Shown piece after piece: positions 48,111-58,664 of a DNA stretch of 64,000 bases (its first letter is position 1; the number at the start of each line of letters is the position of its first letter). Below the pieces are notes generated by a model, which made no database searches, had not been told where the DNA came from, and saw nothing but the letters and a program-made list of their open reading frames with translations. A program made the translations under genes and the position numbers. The stretch is from the NCBI GenBank assembly GCA_012862575.1, contig BLSF01000017.1, positions 248,001 through 312,000 on the forward strand. The letters run 5' to 3'. This DNA comes from Parietichytrium sp. I65-24A (Eukaryota > Sar > Bigyra > Thraustochytrida > Thraustochytriidae).

Positions 48111-49304
48111 ATGCGCCGTGGCAAGTCGTTCTTGGGCGGTGTTGGTTCGGTCTCTGCAACGCTGGGGTTGGAAGGATTGCACGGTTCTCAAAGCCTGCAA
48201 AGCTTTCGGAGCTTTCGAAGCTTTCAGAGCTTTCACAGCTTTCACAGCTTTCACAGCGATCGCGGATTGGCGTGCGGGGAGAGGTGGCGTAGCCTGCGGA
48301 GCTGGACGGCACAGCGCAGACGGTTGTGCTCTTCGGGAGGAGTAGCGGGTCAGGAAATGGTGCAGAAACTTACAGAAGAGCAAAAGCAGCTCAAGCCGCG
48401 GCTGTCAGCCTCTGTGGTGCTGTTGCGCAGAAAGCCTGAGGGACAAGGGACGGACGATGGCTGCGATTTTGAGGTGCTGCTGGCGCAAAGGTCGTCCAAG
48501 ATGAAGTCATTCTCATCGGCGTTTGTGTTTCCGGGCGGTGTCACGGAGCCAGAGGAAGACAGGGACCTAGCAAGCTCGTTCTTGGGCAGAAAGGAAGTGA
48601 GCGAAGATGAGGTGACTCGTGTGACTGGCGTGCGGGAGTTGTTCGAGGAAGCCGGAGTCTTGTTGGCCAAAGGCAACCCGTCACACCATGCAAGAGCGGT
48701 GTTCATGGAACGAGGTGACCAGGATCGATGGCAAAAGCAGGTGAATGCTGATCCGATGGCTCTTGAGCAGCTCTCCAAGCACTCCGAGATTGAGCCTGCA
48801 CTCGGGGCGTTACATTACTGGGTCACCTTCATCACCCCGCTCATCGAGAAACGCAGGTTTCGAACAAACTTTTTCATCGCCGTAGTGGACGACTGCAACG
48901 TCAACTTGGACGGGGGAGAGAGCGTGCGGTATCTCTGGAAGAGCCCCGCAGAGGCTTTAAAGTTGCACGGAGAGGGAAAGCTCCCGATCCTTCCCCCACA
49001 ATTCTTCGTACTCAATACAATCAGTCCTTTTGACAAGGTGGAGGATCTCATTGAGAATGCGCGCCAGAGGTCTAAGCGCCTCCCCATCCAGCCTCATAGC
49101 ATCGGGCTCGACGATCAGGAACGAATTCTTTTGGTGTACCCTGGCGATGAGAAGCATCCTGTCTACGCTGGCGGTGTTGGTGACGTTCGCAGAATTGCGT
49201 GCTCTATGCCGTTCGGGAAAGGTTCGTACGAGTTTAAAACCAATCTCCCAGTTGAACCAGACGTGGACAACTGGAAGGGATCCCAACCAAAGAGCTCTTT
49301 ATAG
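48111..49304 (+). CDS. NUDT19-like Nudix hydrolase with repetitive Arg/Ser leader, 397 aa
   Basis: The N-terminal ~85 residues are Arg/Ser-rich, lack acidic residues and look like an organelle presequence. Inside is a 3-residue repeat, SFRSFRSFQSFHSF and on, encoded by AGCTTTCRN units. The Nudix fold starts at about residue 95 (LSASVVLLRRK). The Nudix box is split in the NUDT19 manner: FPGGV, then an insertion, then RELFEEAGVLL, which holds the metal-binding Glu residues. The remaining ~200 residues (HYWVTFITPLIEKRRFRTNF, LPILPPQFFVLN) follow the NUDT19 pattern, a coenzyme A/acyl-CoA diphosphatase usually found in peroxisomes or mitochondria. A second ATG at 48358 would give a leaderless form. 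Substrate is inferred from family. Confidence 0.85.
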   Translation: MRRGKSFLGGVGSVSATLGLEGLHGSQSLQSFRSFRSFQSFHSFHSFHSDRGLACGERWRSLRSWTAQRRRLCSSGGVAGQEMVQKLTEEQKQLKPRLSASVVLLRRKPEGQGTDDGCDFEVLLAQRSSKMKSFSSAFVFPGGVTEPEEDRDLASSFLGRKEVSEDEVTRVTGVRELFEEAGVLLAKGNPSHHARAVFMERGDQDRWQKQVNADPMALEQLSKHSEIEPALGALHYWVTFITPLIEKRRFRTNFFIAVVDDCNVNLDGGESVRYLWKSPAEALKLHGEGKLPILPPQFFVLNTISPFDKVEDLIENARQRSKRLPIQPHSIGLDDQERILLVYPGDEKHPVYAGGVGDVRRIACSMPFGKGSYEFKTNLPVEPDVDNWKGSQPKSSL

Positions 49305-49614
49305 AGTGTGCGATTCCAATTCTTAACTTGACCGGAGGGTATTTGTTTACTGTTATTATTCATTATATTCAAATTGTGCTCATTACACGCTCGCTCTCTC
49401 TGCCCAAATGTTCGTGTGATTGCGAGACGCTGTTTCTTCCTCCGGTCGATTGATAGTGGTGAGGTTACCGGAACTCTCGCTAATCACGTGATCAACATTG
49501 ACTCTGACCAAGAACTGCATCGCACAAAAGCCAAACAAATTGAAGATGGAAGGAAGTTTAGTTTACAGAGAGAGAGAGACAGACACGAGATGTACAGAAA
49601 TGTGGAGGGATTGA
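49305..49614. other. Intergenic region between convergent genes
   Basis: About 310 nt; no gene seen. The plus-strand frame at 49374-49991 overlaps the methyltransferase antisense and is rejected. Confidence 0.5.
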
Positions 49615-51039
49615 TCAGGCTTGGGAAATGGTCCTTTGCCTACTTCTTGAGGCTCTGTCGCAACGGTGAAGGCCGATCTGCTCCTGTATCCATTGCAAAT
49701 ACTCACCGAGCCCTGATTCTAGAGCTTGAAGACCTGTCAAGTAGTTTTCTGCATGCGGAACGTGAGGGGAGAATTCCGGGAGCGAAGGAGGCGCAACAAA
49801 GTCCCACCCATAGGAACTACCCTTTCTCTGGCCCAGTTTGGCTTTTGTACCAAGCAAACCTCCGTCTACTTCACTTTTTTCCTCTGCTTTGGTTTCTTCC
49901 TCCAGCAATTCGCTGGACGGAATTCGCAATTGGGTCTCCTCGAGCTTCCGTGACAAGAGAGGTTTGGCTGCATCCCCTCCCTTTGCTTTGAGCTTGTGAA
50001 GATCATTTCTCCGGTATACATAACAGCGATGTTGTTCACCAGAACCCGCCATCTTGGTCGCAACAAAGTCCAACAACGTTACGTCGAAACCGTGCGAGCT
50101 TATGACCTTCTCCTTGTCAAAGCAGATAAAGTACTCAGCCGTCTCGCTCGCATGAAAGGCCTTCGCTACTGCTCGCATAGCAGCTGGTGGGAACCCGCGG
50201 TTGAACGAGTACACGTGGGTAATAGGATCGAAGGTTTGCATGTCGTTCACGTCTGCGTGAGCGAGGAAAGTCTTTAGGGCATGCTCGTTTAAATCCAGTT
50301 CCTTAAGGCAGTTTTCCATCATAAACATGGATTGCCACCACCTGCCGCCAATTACTTCGACTCCAAGTGAAAGTTTGACGCCAGGGTCGATAGACACGTG
50401 AAGTGAAGGCTTTCCAAGCCCAGCTCCAATGTCAATAAATATGGAGTCCTGCCCAAAAGCACATTTGTCCTTGAGACACTCGACCACGCGCTGAAAACTT
50501 TCCTGAGTGATCTCGCCATAAATCGCTCCGCCAGAACCCCCTCCACCGAGTGACCCTGTCTTCTTGCGGAACAGTGAGTATAAACTTCGAAGCTTAGTAT
50601 CTATGAGGGACACACTGGCTTTGCCCTTCCCATGCCTGGGTTTTCGGCTACGAAACATGTCATTAATTTGCTTCTGAGCGCTTACGGGGTTCCCAATGGA
50701 GGCGCGCTTGTTTTCTGGCTTGACGGGCGAAGCACCCTTTTTGGCCGACAGGTTTGCAACTACCTTTGCAGGTGAGGCAAACATTGCTGTCTTGGAGCGA
50801 TCCTTAGTGGGCGTTTTCATGACGGCGTGGCTCTCCATCTTTGTGCGTTCAGGCGACAAATGCTTCTCTTGCGCTCGGGAAGGCTTCTCCTCTGCTGCCT
50901 TCCGGGCCTTTGTTCTGCCAGGGCGCCGAGCCTTGCCAGCATTCTTCACTCCAGAAGGCGACGCTTGTTTTGGCGAACCTGTTTCCTTTCGCGCTTCGAG
51001 CTGCTGCGCTTCCAATCTCCGCTGGGACCTGGTTTTCAT
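49615..51039 (-). CDS. DOT1-like SAM-dependent methyltransferase, 474 aa
   Basis: The ATG start leads into a ~140-residue basic, disordered N terminus rich in Lys, Arg, Ser and Pro, with SPAK and SPSG-type sites and nuclear-localisation clusters. The catalytic region (about 155-330) begins with YGEITQESFQRVV, the DOT1-type D1-like motif. It continues with SAM motif I, FIDIGAGLGKPSLHV, then GVEVIGGRWW, LAHADVNDM and THVYSFNRGFPPAAM, an unusual form of the post-I to motif IV region. The order and motifs match the DOT1/H3K79 class-I fold family found in protists. A histone target is inferred, not shown. The C-terminal ~100 residues are charged and low in complexity. Intronless. Confidence 0.78.
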   Translation of the reverse strand: MKTRSQRRLEAQQLEARKETGSPKQASPSGVKNAGKARRPGRTKARKAAEEKPSRAQEKHLSPERTKMESHAVMKTPTKDRSKTAMFASPAKVVANLSAKKGASPVKPENKRASIGNPVSAQKQINDMFRSRKPRHGKGKASVSLIDTKLRSLYSLFRKKTGSLGGGGSGGAIYGEITQESFQRVVECLKDKCAFGQDSIFIDIGAGLGKPSLHVSIDPGVKLSLGVEVIGGRWWQSMFMMENCLKELDLNEHALKTFLAHADVNDMQTFDPITHVYSFNRGFPPAAMRAVAKAFHASETAEYFICFDKEKVISSHGFDVTLLDFVATKMAGSGEQHRCYVYRRNDLHKLKAKGGDAAKPLLSRKLEETQLRIPSSELLEEETKAEEKSEVDGGLLGTKAKLGQRKGSSYGWDFVAPPSLPEFSPHVPHAENYLTGLQALESGLGEYLQWIQEQIGLHRCDRASRSRQRTISQA

Positions 51040-52558
51040 TTTCGCGAGTTTCTTCGCAACGCCAATTCAATATTCCGATGATGCCCTTCTCGCTGGAGAG
51101 GGAGCGATCAAAAGAGAAGTCAGCCGCAAACGATCAGTTCAACCGGAGGGCGCTGGCCACTCTGGTGTCGATTGTCGCTTGTGTCGTCGTTGCTTGATTG
51201 CCTGATTGTCTGATTGACTTGGGAGTTTGCAGTTTGCAAGGGTGCTGTGCCAGCCGCTTAAGAGTTGGCGTCTACTCGAGCCTCGGTCTGTTTTTAAAAT
51301 TTAAAAACCCAGCCAGGATCCTGCTGCACCCACTGAACACGATCAGAAGCGCTGCACTTTGCACGTGCAAACAAGGCACCTTTAACAAAAGCGTATTGAT
51401 CCGCTCCCAAAACCTCGATGTGTTTCGATGGTTGGATCGTGTGGCTCTCACTAACTCACTCACTAACTCACTCACTCACATTCAGATCGTTCGGCAAGCA
51501 AGCACACAGACAGACGGACAGACAGGACTACGACGAGCACCCGATTGTTGACCTTGTCCTCTCTCTCTCTCTCTTTGTCTCTCTCTCCTTTTGTTTGCCA
51601 GACTAGCATTAAGCTGCTTGCTGCGGACTCGCCACACGATACACGATACACGAAACACCATGCACCATACACCATACAAGATGACAAGAGTTGACAAGAA
51701 TTGACAAGAGTTGACAAGAATTGACAAGAATTGACAAGATGGCGTGCGCGAAAGGAGTGAGTGAGGAAGGGACCGCGCAATTTCGCGGTCAAATGCGCCC
51801 TCATTCATCCTCAACCCTCATCTCCCCACTGCAATTCGGTCCCAGCTTGCGGGGCACGCTAGGAGTCGGCTAGAGCTGAGTGGGACTCCCGCAACATTTC
51901 CTCGCGGGGCGTAGCGATTTAAGGCCCTTCGCCTCCCCGGTGAGCCATGCATTGCAATACATTCCCACAGGAATGGTTATTGGGGACTACGAGTGTGGAT
52001 TAAGGTGCTTTGGGGATGGGCGTGGGGAATATGCGTAAATACGCGAATATGGGAAATGCAGTATTGGTGATTACGATCTATTAATTTCAAATAATTCGCC
52101 TGAAAAGCTTAGAAAATCCAGAATAAAACGCCGGGAAAAAAAACTAAAATGAGGACAGAGGAAAGAAGAAACCTCACGAACATCCACGCCTTACTTAGTC
52201 CATCGCGCTAGCCGTCCAGTAGTCCACTACGGTTTCCCCGCGCGTACACCTTGGTCGTACGCACAACCGCGCACCACCCACAGCATCTTTCGTCGCGAGG
52301 ACGCTTTCTTACCCCCTCACCTCCCACACCAACTACACTCTCCAACCGCTCCTCCACCGCGCGCCCTCCGTGTCATCGGAGCCCCTTGGCCCACCCAGCA
52401 CTCCCCACACCTACACACACAAACACACAGGGGTACCCACCGCGCACCCCCACAGCTATCCCTCGCCGCTCTGGGGAACGCTTTCACACAGACACAGACA
52501 CAGAGAGAGACAGATATATATATCCATAAATATATATATATTTAGAGAGGGAGAGGAG
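51040..52558. other. Divergent intergenic region with several tandem repeats
   Basis: About 1.5 kb. AACTCACTC repeats (51445-51480), CT runs (51558-51590), ACACGATACACG/CACCATACACC repeats (51635-51680), a TTGACAAGAA array (51688-51740) and (TA)n (52513-52543) lie here. Frames are repeat-driven. No RNA gene recognised; a GC-rich segment at 51840-51955 has no recognisable fold. Confidence 0.55.
51684..51741. repeat. TTGACAAGAR decamer tandem array
   Basis: Five to six nearly perfect units of TTGACAAGAA/TTGACAAGAG. Confidence 0.85.
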
Positions 52559-54229
52559 ATGCAGGGCGTGGATCTGGCGCAGGCGGCGCAAGACCGTTGG
52601 CGCAGCGGTCAGTATCGCGAATGCGCGGCGGCTCTGGAGGATTTGCGTTCCGGAGACGGCGCTGCGTTGCTACGCGCCAAGGCGGAACAGAACCTGGCGC
52701 TGGCCGACTTCGCCGCGAAAGGAGGCAGCGTGGCGGACGTCCTGGTGAAATTGCAGCAGGCGGCCAAACTCGTGCAGGACCAGAACCACGACAAGGAGAT
52801 TGCTGAGGACGCTGTCGCTGCTGGTTCTGCTGGTTCTGCTGGTGGTGCTGGTGGTGCTGGTGCTGGCGGCGCAGGAGATGGTGCGGGGAACAAGGGAAGA
52901 TTCCAGCCGGACGCGGCGTTCGCCATGTACAACGCGGCGGTGGTGCAAGTGCATCTGCGCAAGTGGAGGTCGGCGCTGGTGATACTGGAGGATTTGTTCA
53001 GGTATATAGACGCCCTTGACGAAGGGCTGGCGCTGAGTATTGGGGTCTTGCTGCTGGACCTGTACACGCTGATGGCGAGGGGGTCCGGGTACAGCGACGG
53101 AGGGCTGATGCTCGGGCATATCGTGGAGCGAGCGCAAAGCGTCATCGACTATTTGGAAAAGCCGCACGCTTTCAATGGGAATGCGAGCCTGGCGTCGGCG
53201 TCGGGCATCGCCTCCAATGGCAAGGGGATCGTGAAGCGGGAGGCTAGCAAGGCCGCGGAAAATGGCGCGGAGAGCAGCGGCAAGGTTTTTAGTCCCAAGC
53301 AAATTGAGTCGATCAGGCGAAAGCTGTATGCGTACAAGTATAAGTTAGTTCTCATCCAAGCCTCCACAAGCTCCGCCAAAGGTGAAGCAAAGAACGCCGG
53401 GGCCAAAATTCTCAGTGAAATTGAATCTCTCGGCAGCAACTCTGCGGCTTCCTCCCCTGACGACGTGGACGCGGAGAGCTGGGCTGGGTTCAAGCTCACC
53501 AAGACTGCCTCCTCTCGCGACCCGCTATATTCTGGAATGTTTTCATGCTTAAGGGCCAACATGGAATACCTGTGCGGCGACTACGCTGCCAGCCACCAAC
53601 ATCTGCGCCATTCGCACAAGAACGAAGCTGTCGAAGATGGCATTTACTGGAATAACTTGGGCTGCATTCACCACATGCTCAAACAGCACAACTGCGCGTC
53701 ACTATACTTTGCACGCTCGATGGAATTCTACAAGAACCAGAGCACCGATGAGCGAGTAGATAGGTGTCTTCCTGAAGTCAGCTTCAACCTTGGCGTTCAA
53801 CTTTTGCGCTGTGGCAAACCAATCCGCGCCTACGAGGCTTTTTCTATCGCTGCCAACTCTAGTTACCATCGGCCCAGGTTATGGCTGCACATTGCGGAAT
53901 GCGTTGTGATGTCTCACGCGCAACGCATTAAGAAGAATAGTAACAGCAGCTTTAAAACGGTTGTCGGGCAAGGAGCGCATCGGAGAATTCTCATCAACAC
54001 CAAGGCTTCGTCCGGAAATGGCTCGAACGCTGATGTTAAAGGCAAATCTTCCGACTCCGAAGGGGAGGCACTGCCTCTCCACGTTGGGCTGCGAGCGACC
54101 GGTCACGTCCTGTTCTTGCTAAACAAGGCTGAAAACGACTCTGTTGTGGGGTCTTCAACGAAGCCGTCGCCAGCCAAGGCACTGTCAGAGGCTGCTTCTA
54201 GCACGGGTGCTGGGGCAGGCGCTTTGACC

Positions 54230-54264
<35 letters not shown>

Positions 54265-54856
54265 CGTGAAGTCGCATCCAAGTCATAAAGACAATGAATC
54301 TTCAGGTAAACTTGGGCTTGAAAGTGACGCTGACCAATGTCGCCAACAAGCTCGTGCATTGCGCCAAGCAGCCTATCTTTGCCGAGCATACTTAGCTTTG
54401 CTCATGGAAGACTGGTCCGTGGCATATCAGGCAGGTAGACAAATTGTTGATTCTGACTTTTCTTCTGGTGTAGAGGCTAACGGAGGCAGCGAGAAAGCGA
54501 CGGACAGCGAGGTGCTCGCCATCGCACATTCTTATTGCGCAGAAGCCCTGCTTCATCTCGGCCTGGAGCAGCCTTCATCTGTGTCTGCCTTGGAACACAT
54601 CGTATCCGCTATGGAGTTAGATGTTGGCAAACAGGACGGCGATGAGCAAGTGGATTCGGAAACTCGTTGTGCGATTGGTGTGAACATGGCGCTAGTTCGA
54701 CTAATGCAGGGCCAAATGGACGAGGCCGAACGGGTTTTGCATCGCACAATGGAGATGTTTCCAGAGTCCCTCCATGTTCTACGACTGCTCGTGTACCTAT
54801 ACCTGCAAAGAGGAGACCAAGACCGTGCGCGGCGGATTTTGAAAACCTCCCGCTGA
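52559..54856 (+). CDS. CNOT10: CCR4-NOT complex subunit 10 (CNOT10), TPR protein, 765 aa
   Basis: The first ATG is 52559, just after a (TA)n run; the open frame upstream to a GTG has unlikely His/Thr-rich content. TPR-like helices run through the protein: AAQDRWRSGQYRECAAALED at the start; MYNAAVVQVHLRKWRSALVI (about residue 122); YWNNLGCIHHMLKQHNCASL with VSFNLGVQLLRCGKPIRAYE (about 365-430); and C-terminal repeats with ALVRLMQGQMDEAERVL. This order and length match CNOT10, which pairs with CNOT11 as a module of the CCR4-NOT deadenylase that shortens mRNA poly(A) tails. Homopolymeric inserts (Gly/Ala/Ser near 85-110, about 11 Ala near 560 from GCT repeats) are lineage-specific linkers. Confidence 0.9.
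54228..54263 (+). repeat. (GCT)n repeat encoding a polyalanine tract in CNOT10
   Basis: About eleven GCT codons in a row inside a Ser/Ala-rich linker, in frame. Confidence 0.9.
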
Positions 54857-55298
54857 TCACCGTCACCTTTGCTGTGTTTGATACTTGGGATAAGAAAAAA
54901 GAGCAATTTTTAAATACGTTTTCTCTAGTCCGCAATACCTCCCTATTGTTTCGCTCTGTGTTTTGACTCGACATCGATGAAAAAAGAGATGCAGCCGGTG
55001 GGTTTGGGGTTTTCGTCTTATCTTGTGTGATTGATTCCCTACATCCTGATTGCTGGTTAGCGTCGCATTTAAAGCATATTTTTCCAATTTTAAAAAAGCG
55101 GATGAAAGGATTTTCAGGGGTAAAGGAGGAGAGCAGCTGGAAAAGTAGAATTTGATGTTGATGAATTATGTCGTTTATTCGAGGACGATTCTATGGCATG
55201 TATCTAGCATGTTTCATTTCAAGCTGAACCGGGCAGAGTCTATTCCAGTTGCCTTTCGCTCAGCGGACATGATGAGTCTGGGTGCATCCTTGGCACAT
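54857..55298. other. Intergenic region between convergent genes
   Basis: About 440 nt, AT-richer with A- and T-runs; presumably 3' UTRs. No gene seen. Confidence 0.5.
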
Positions 55299-56180
55299 TT
55301 AGAAGCGTGCAAGAGCAGCAGCAAAGATGAGAAGCAAAGAGCTCGCCACCTGGATGGAACCGCTTGCATCCGCTGCGGTTGGTGCTTCGGTGCGCAAGTT
55401 GCCCTCCTGTGCCTGGGTTGGTGGAGTGGTTGGGGCGACAACGGTGGTTGGTGGGGTGGTGGCGGTAGGAGGGGTGGTTGGTTCTGCGCTTGGAACCGGT
55501 TCCTCAGTTGCTGGGCTTGCAACTGGAGCCGAGGTTGTTTCTGGCTCAGGCTCAGGGGCCTCAGTGGTGACAGAAGGTGGGAGGGTGAAGACGGTTGGAG
55601 CTGGGGTTGGGACATCTGGCTCAGCAGATGGCGCTGCGGTTGCTCCTTCGTCGGTTGGCGCAGCAGTAGCGTTGGTGGTTGGCGAGCTGGTTGGTGCATC
55701 CGTTGGGCAAGCGCCGCCGTTGAATGCGCAGTCTCCAGTGCATCCAGTGGTGAAGGTGCACTCAAGATCGCTCTCGCACTCCTCAAGGCAGAGGGTAAGG
55801 TCTAGGTTGGACTGCTTTCTGACTGTGACGCTGGTGAAGTTTTCAAGTTCGGTAAGCTCCTCCATGGCAGTGAAGAGCAGGTCAGTGTCCACGAGCTGAA
55901 GGCCGTTCTCCACTTCGATGTTGATGGCAGTGAGCACACCACTGTCGCAAGTCACAAAGTCGTAGATCTCTGGGCAAGTGGTGCAAGGATCCACACCATC
56001 GTTGGAGAGCGCTCTGCATTTTGCCCATGCTTCACCTTGGTTGAAGGCGCGCGCAAAGTGGGTCCAGGCGTAGCACTGTGCCTTGGTTACTTCATCGGTG
56101 TAAGTCTCGCAGTTGGCCTGGGCGTTCGCGCTGGCGAGCCCTGCTGCAGCAATGACAAGAGTTTGAATTGCGACCTTCAT
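55299..56180 (-). CDS. Secreted or GPI-anchored Thr/Pro-rich cell-surface protein, 293 aa
   Basis: The first plausible ATG is 56180; the frame stays open upstream through an Asn/Lys/Gln-rich stretch with a non-ATG start that looks like UTR. Residues 1-21 form a signal peptide (MKVAIQTLVIAAAGLASANA). Residues about 22-165 are a Cys-rich ectodomain with about 12 Cys and a GCTGDCAFNGGACPTD end that suggests a small disulfide-knotted unit. About 166-270 is a Thr/Pro/Ala/Glu mucin-like stalk, likely O-glycosylated. The C terminus is hydrophobic (SIQVASSLLLIFAAALARF) after small residues, as in GPI-anchor signals. It is probably a plasma membrane or wall protein. No specific family recognised. Confidence 0.72.
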   Translation of the reverse strand: MKVAIQTLVIAAAGLASANAQANCETYTDEVTKAQCYAWTHFARAFNQGEAWAKCRALSNDGVDPCTTCPEIYDFVTCDSGVLTAINIEVENGLQLVDTDLLFTAMEELTELENFTSVTVRKQSNLDLTLCLEECESDLECTFTTGCTGDCAFNGGACPTDAPTSSPTTNATAAPTDEGATAAPSAEPDVPTPAPTVFTLPPSVTTEAPEPEPETTSAPVASPATEEPVPSAEPTTPPTATTPPTTVVAPTTPPTQAQEGNLRTEAPTAADASGSIQVASSLLLIFAAALARF

Positions 56181-57770
56181 TTTGCTTTGGGTTTGGCTTT
56201 TTTCTCCTTCGGATTGCTTGTTGATGCACCTAGAGGTTTTGCTTTTGTTGTTTTTGTTTTGTTTGTTTTGTTTGTTGTTGCTTGTTTTGTTGCTGCTTTG
56301 GTTGTGGGTTTGTTGAGTCTTTTGGATTGGCCAAGGCGACCTCGACCTCGACAATAGTTCTGGGTCGCCGCTATGTGTTCCAATTGCAATTCAAAGAGAT
56401 CATTAAGCTCGGTCAAGTGCACATGTGGATGCCTACCGACTATTGGGAACTTACAGTGTGGCTATGGAAACTTGACCAACCAGAGACTGTACGACAGGAG
56501 GTTCACATGCGTGCGACGAGCCTTGTGCATCTGTCCGTAGCGTGTTGAGCTCTGGCTTTTCAAAATGTTCCAAAAAGTATCATCGAGGCGGACAATACCG
56601 GCTGAAATGATGGCCCAATGTGAAAACGCCGAACTCGAGTCACACAAGATGGGAATTCTGATCGCTTGCTGTCGCTCACCACCAGCTCTTTGATGGGAAA
56701 TCATGCAAAGCTGCGCACCAGCGATCAGTTTATTACTATCATTGTGAATCGACTTTCTTCGGTTTCATTGCACAGCTCAGGCGGGTATCTCAAGATGGGC
56801 GAACGAGTGTGCAATACATAGTTCAAGGTCGCACATTGTGCGCTCTCCACGTCCGCACATTTCCCTTCGTTTCTGTTTCCCCGTACTAGCACTCACCGCC
56901 ACTACTCGATTTCAAATGTCCTACTGTGCAGTGACTCACAACGGCGGGCGAGCATCCAAATCGCGCCAGAGATCTGAACTGACTGTGACTGTGTTAAAGC
57001 AGAAGACCAAACAAACTCTTCGTGGCCCTCTCCTTCCTTACCATCTTCATTTGGCCATCGGCGGCCTTGCGAGCGAACGTTCCTCGCGGTGATTTGCATT
57101 ACAACTGCGCTTTCCATACATGATGAACCGGGGGTCGAGCGAGTCAATTACGCAGCTCCAGGTGGACGATTCCGTGACTCATCGAGTATCTACCACCCAA
57201 TAGGCGATTCGCTAATCGTTTCCGTTCGCAAAATACCCGCCGCTCCTCTCCCCCATAAGCCTGTTAGCCAAAATGTTAATTGAGACTAGCAAAGATTCGC
57301 CTCGTAAACGCGGGGACGCTATGAACTTCTTAAGTTTCGATTTAGCTTTGGTCATGATTAATCGCTAAACAATTTCTCAGAAAGGCCTAAGGCTTTGTGG
57401 TATGAGTACAGATAATGCACTGCAATAAGAGTGAGTGGTCTTGACTAATTAGTCAAGAGAAGTAGTACGACGACTGATAGACTGATTGATTCATGCAACG
57501 ATGGAAGGCGTTCAAACGAAGAAAACAAGTGCGGTAGTCAATTGCTCTTTCCGTTTGCAGCTTACTAACCCGGTGGTGGCTCTTGTCTCGAAGATGAATT
57601 GGCCTTGGAATTCTTCCTTACTGTGACCGTGACGGTTTGGAAGCGAACGGATTGCTGCTGTCTTCGATGGAAATCCCACCTTTTGGAGCCGCTTATCGGG
57701 ACTTGAAATCAGTAATTGACACGAGTCGAGCACATTCGGCTCTTCAATTGGATAGCCTCATCATCGCAAG
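56181..57770. other. Intergenic or unresolved region
   Basis: After a Thr/Asn/Lys-coding-like TTTGTTTTG repeat (56235-56285), which is upstream leader for the secreted protein, about 1.5 kb has only short frames. One ATG frame of 42 codons starts at 57501 and another open stretch lies near 57638-57715, but I could not join them into a gene. A diverged gene or element remnant is possible. Confidence 0.4.
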
Positions 57771-58061
57771 ATGGACAGACACCACGATATGGACAATGTG
57801 GACAGTATACGCGACAAAACAGGTATCAAACCGCGAGAGCGATCGAGTGCATACACTAGTGCAGGCATTCGATTCGCGCTAAAAGAATGTAGCAATGCCA
57901 GTGCCGAAAGCCAGTCTCTCGGTGTCAGGCATGATGGAAGTTGGGGAAGTGGCATCCGAACTATCGAAGCGTGTGCCGTGGCAGTGTGGGAGAGAAGGAG
58001 GGGTGGATGTACGAAAGAAATAATTGAACTACTTCAGTCGGGACCTAAAAATCCGGAGTGA
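57771..58061 (+). CDS. Doubtful 96-aa ORF
   Basis: An ATG frame of 96 codons, hydrophilic with mixed charge (begins MDRHHDMDNVDSIRDKTGIK). No domain or signal. It is listed only because it is ATG-initiated and has balanced composition in a stretch otherwise lacking genes. Confidence 0.2.
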   Translation: MDRHHDMDNVDSIRDKTGIKPRERSSAYTSAGIRFALKECSNASAESQSLGVRHDGSWGSGIRTIEACAVAVWERRRGGCTKEIIELLQSGPKNPE

Positions 58062-58664
58062 GGCTTCTGAATTATGTGCCTCAACTTGGATACGTCGGGC
58101 TGAAAAGGAAGTTTGTGCCATCACTGGGCTCTTAAACTTTCCTCAGGTCTTAATTGACCAACTTCGCACTTCTTTTGCTCGAAGAACATTGAAAGTTCAC
58201 CGCGAATTTATTTTCCCGCCAGGAACGCCTCGAATTCCGCTCTTGCCCCAATCCAATTTGAGAGCTTTAATGTTCGAACTGAACCAGGTAGGGGCTCAAG
58301 GTAACTTGCAAAGCTCTTGCTCGCACGGGCTGCATTCTTCAATGAAGAGATTCTTGCTCGAGGATTCGTCGTGCGCATCATGGCAGCAAAATCTTGGGCC
58401 GCAACCTCAGCCGAGCAGCCTTCTCAATGACTCGATGCGCGCCTCTTTGGTGTCGTGTCTTTTGTTCGTCGGAGCGCTTGCAGTGCGCTCGGCTCAATAT
58501 TCATTATCCCAACGCATCCCCAAGCATGCCCAAAAATTATCATTTCCAGTCATAACCTTCTAGCCTATCTCGTCAAGCGATTTGAGAATTGCTGCTTGGG
58601 AAATGAAGAACGAAATTTGCAAGAACTAAGGACGCCAGGTCGAATCGGCTGTGAATGCAAATCG
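58062..58664. other. Unresolved region
   Basis: All three frames are partly open on both strands between about 58210 and 58560. A minus-strand ATG frame (58381-58208, 57 aa) looks coding-like but lacks an upstream exon that I can place. No assignment. Confidence 0.35.

Noticed and set aside
51840-51955. GC-rich segment considered as a structured RNA
   Set aside because: No tRNA-like boxes or convincing stem-loop set could be drawn by eye.
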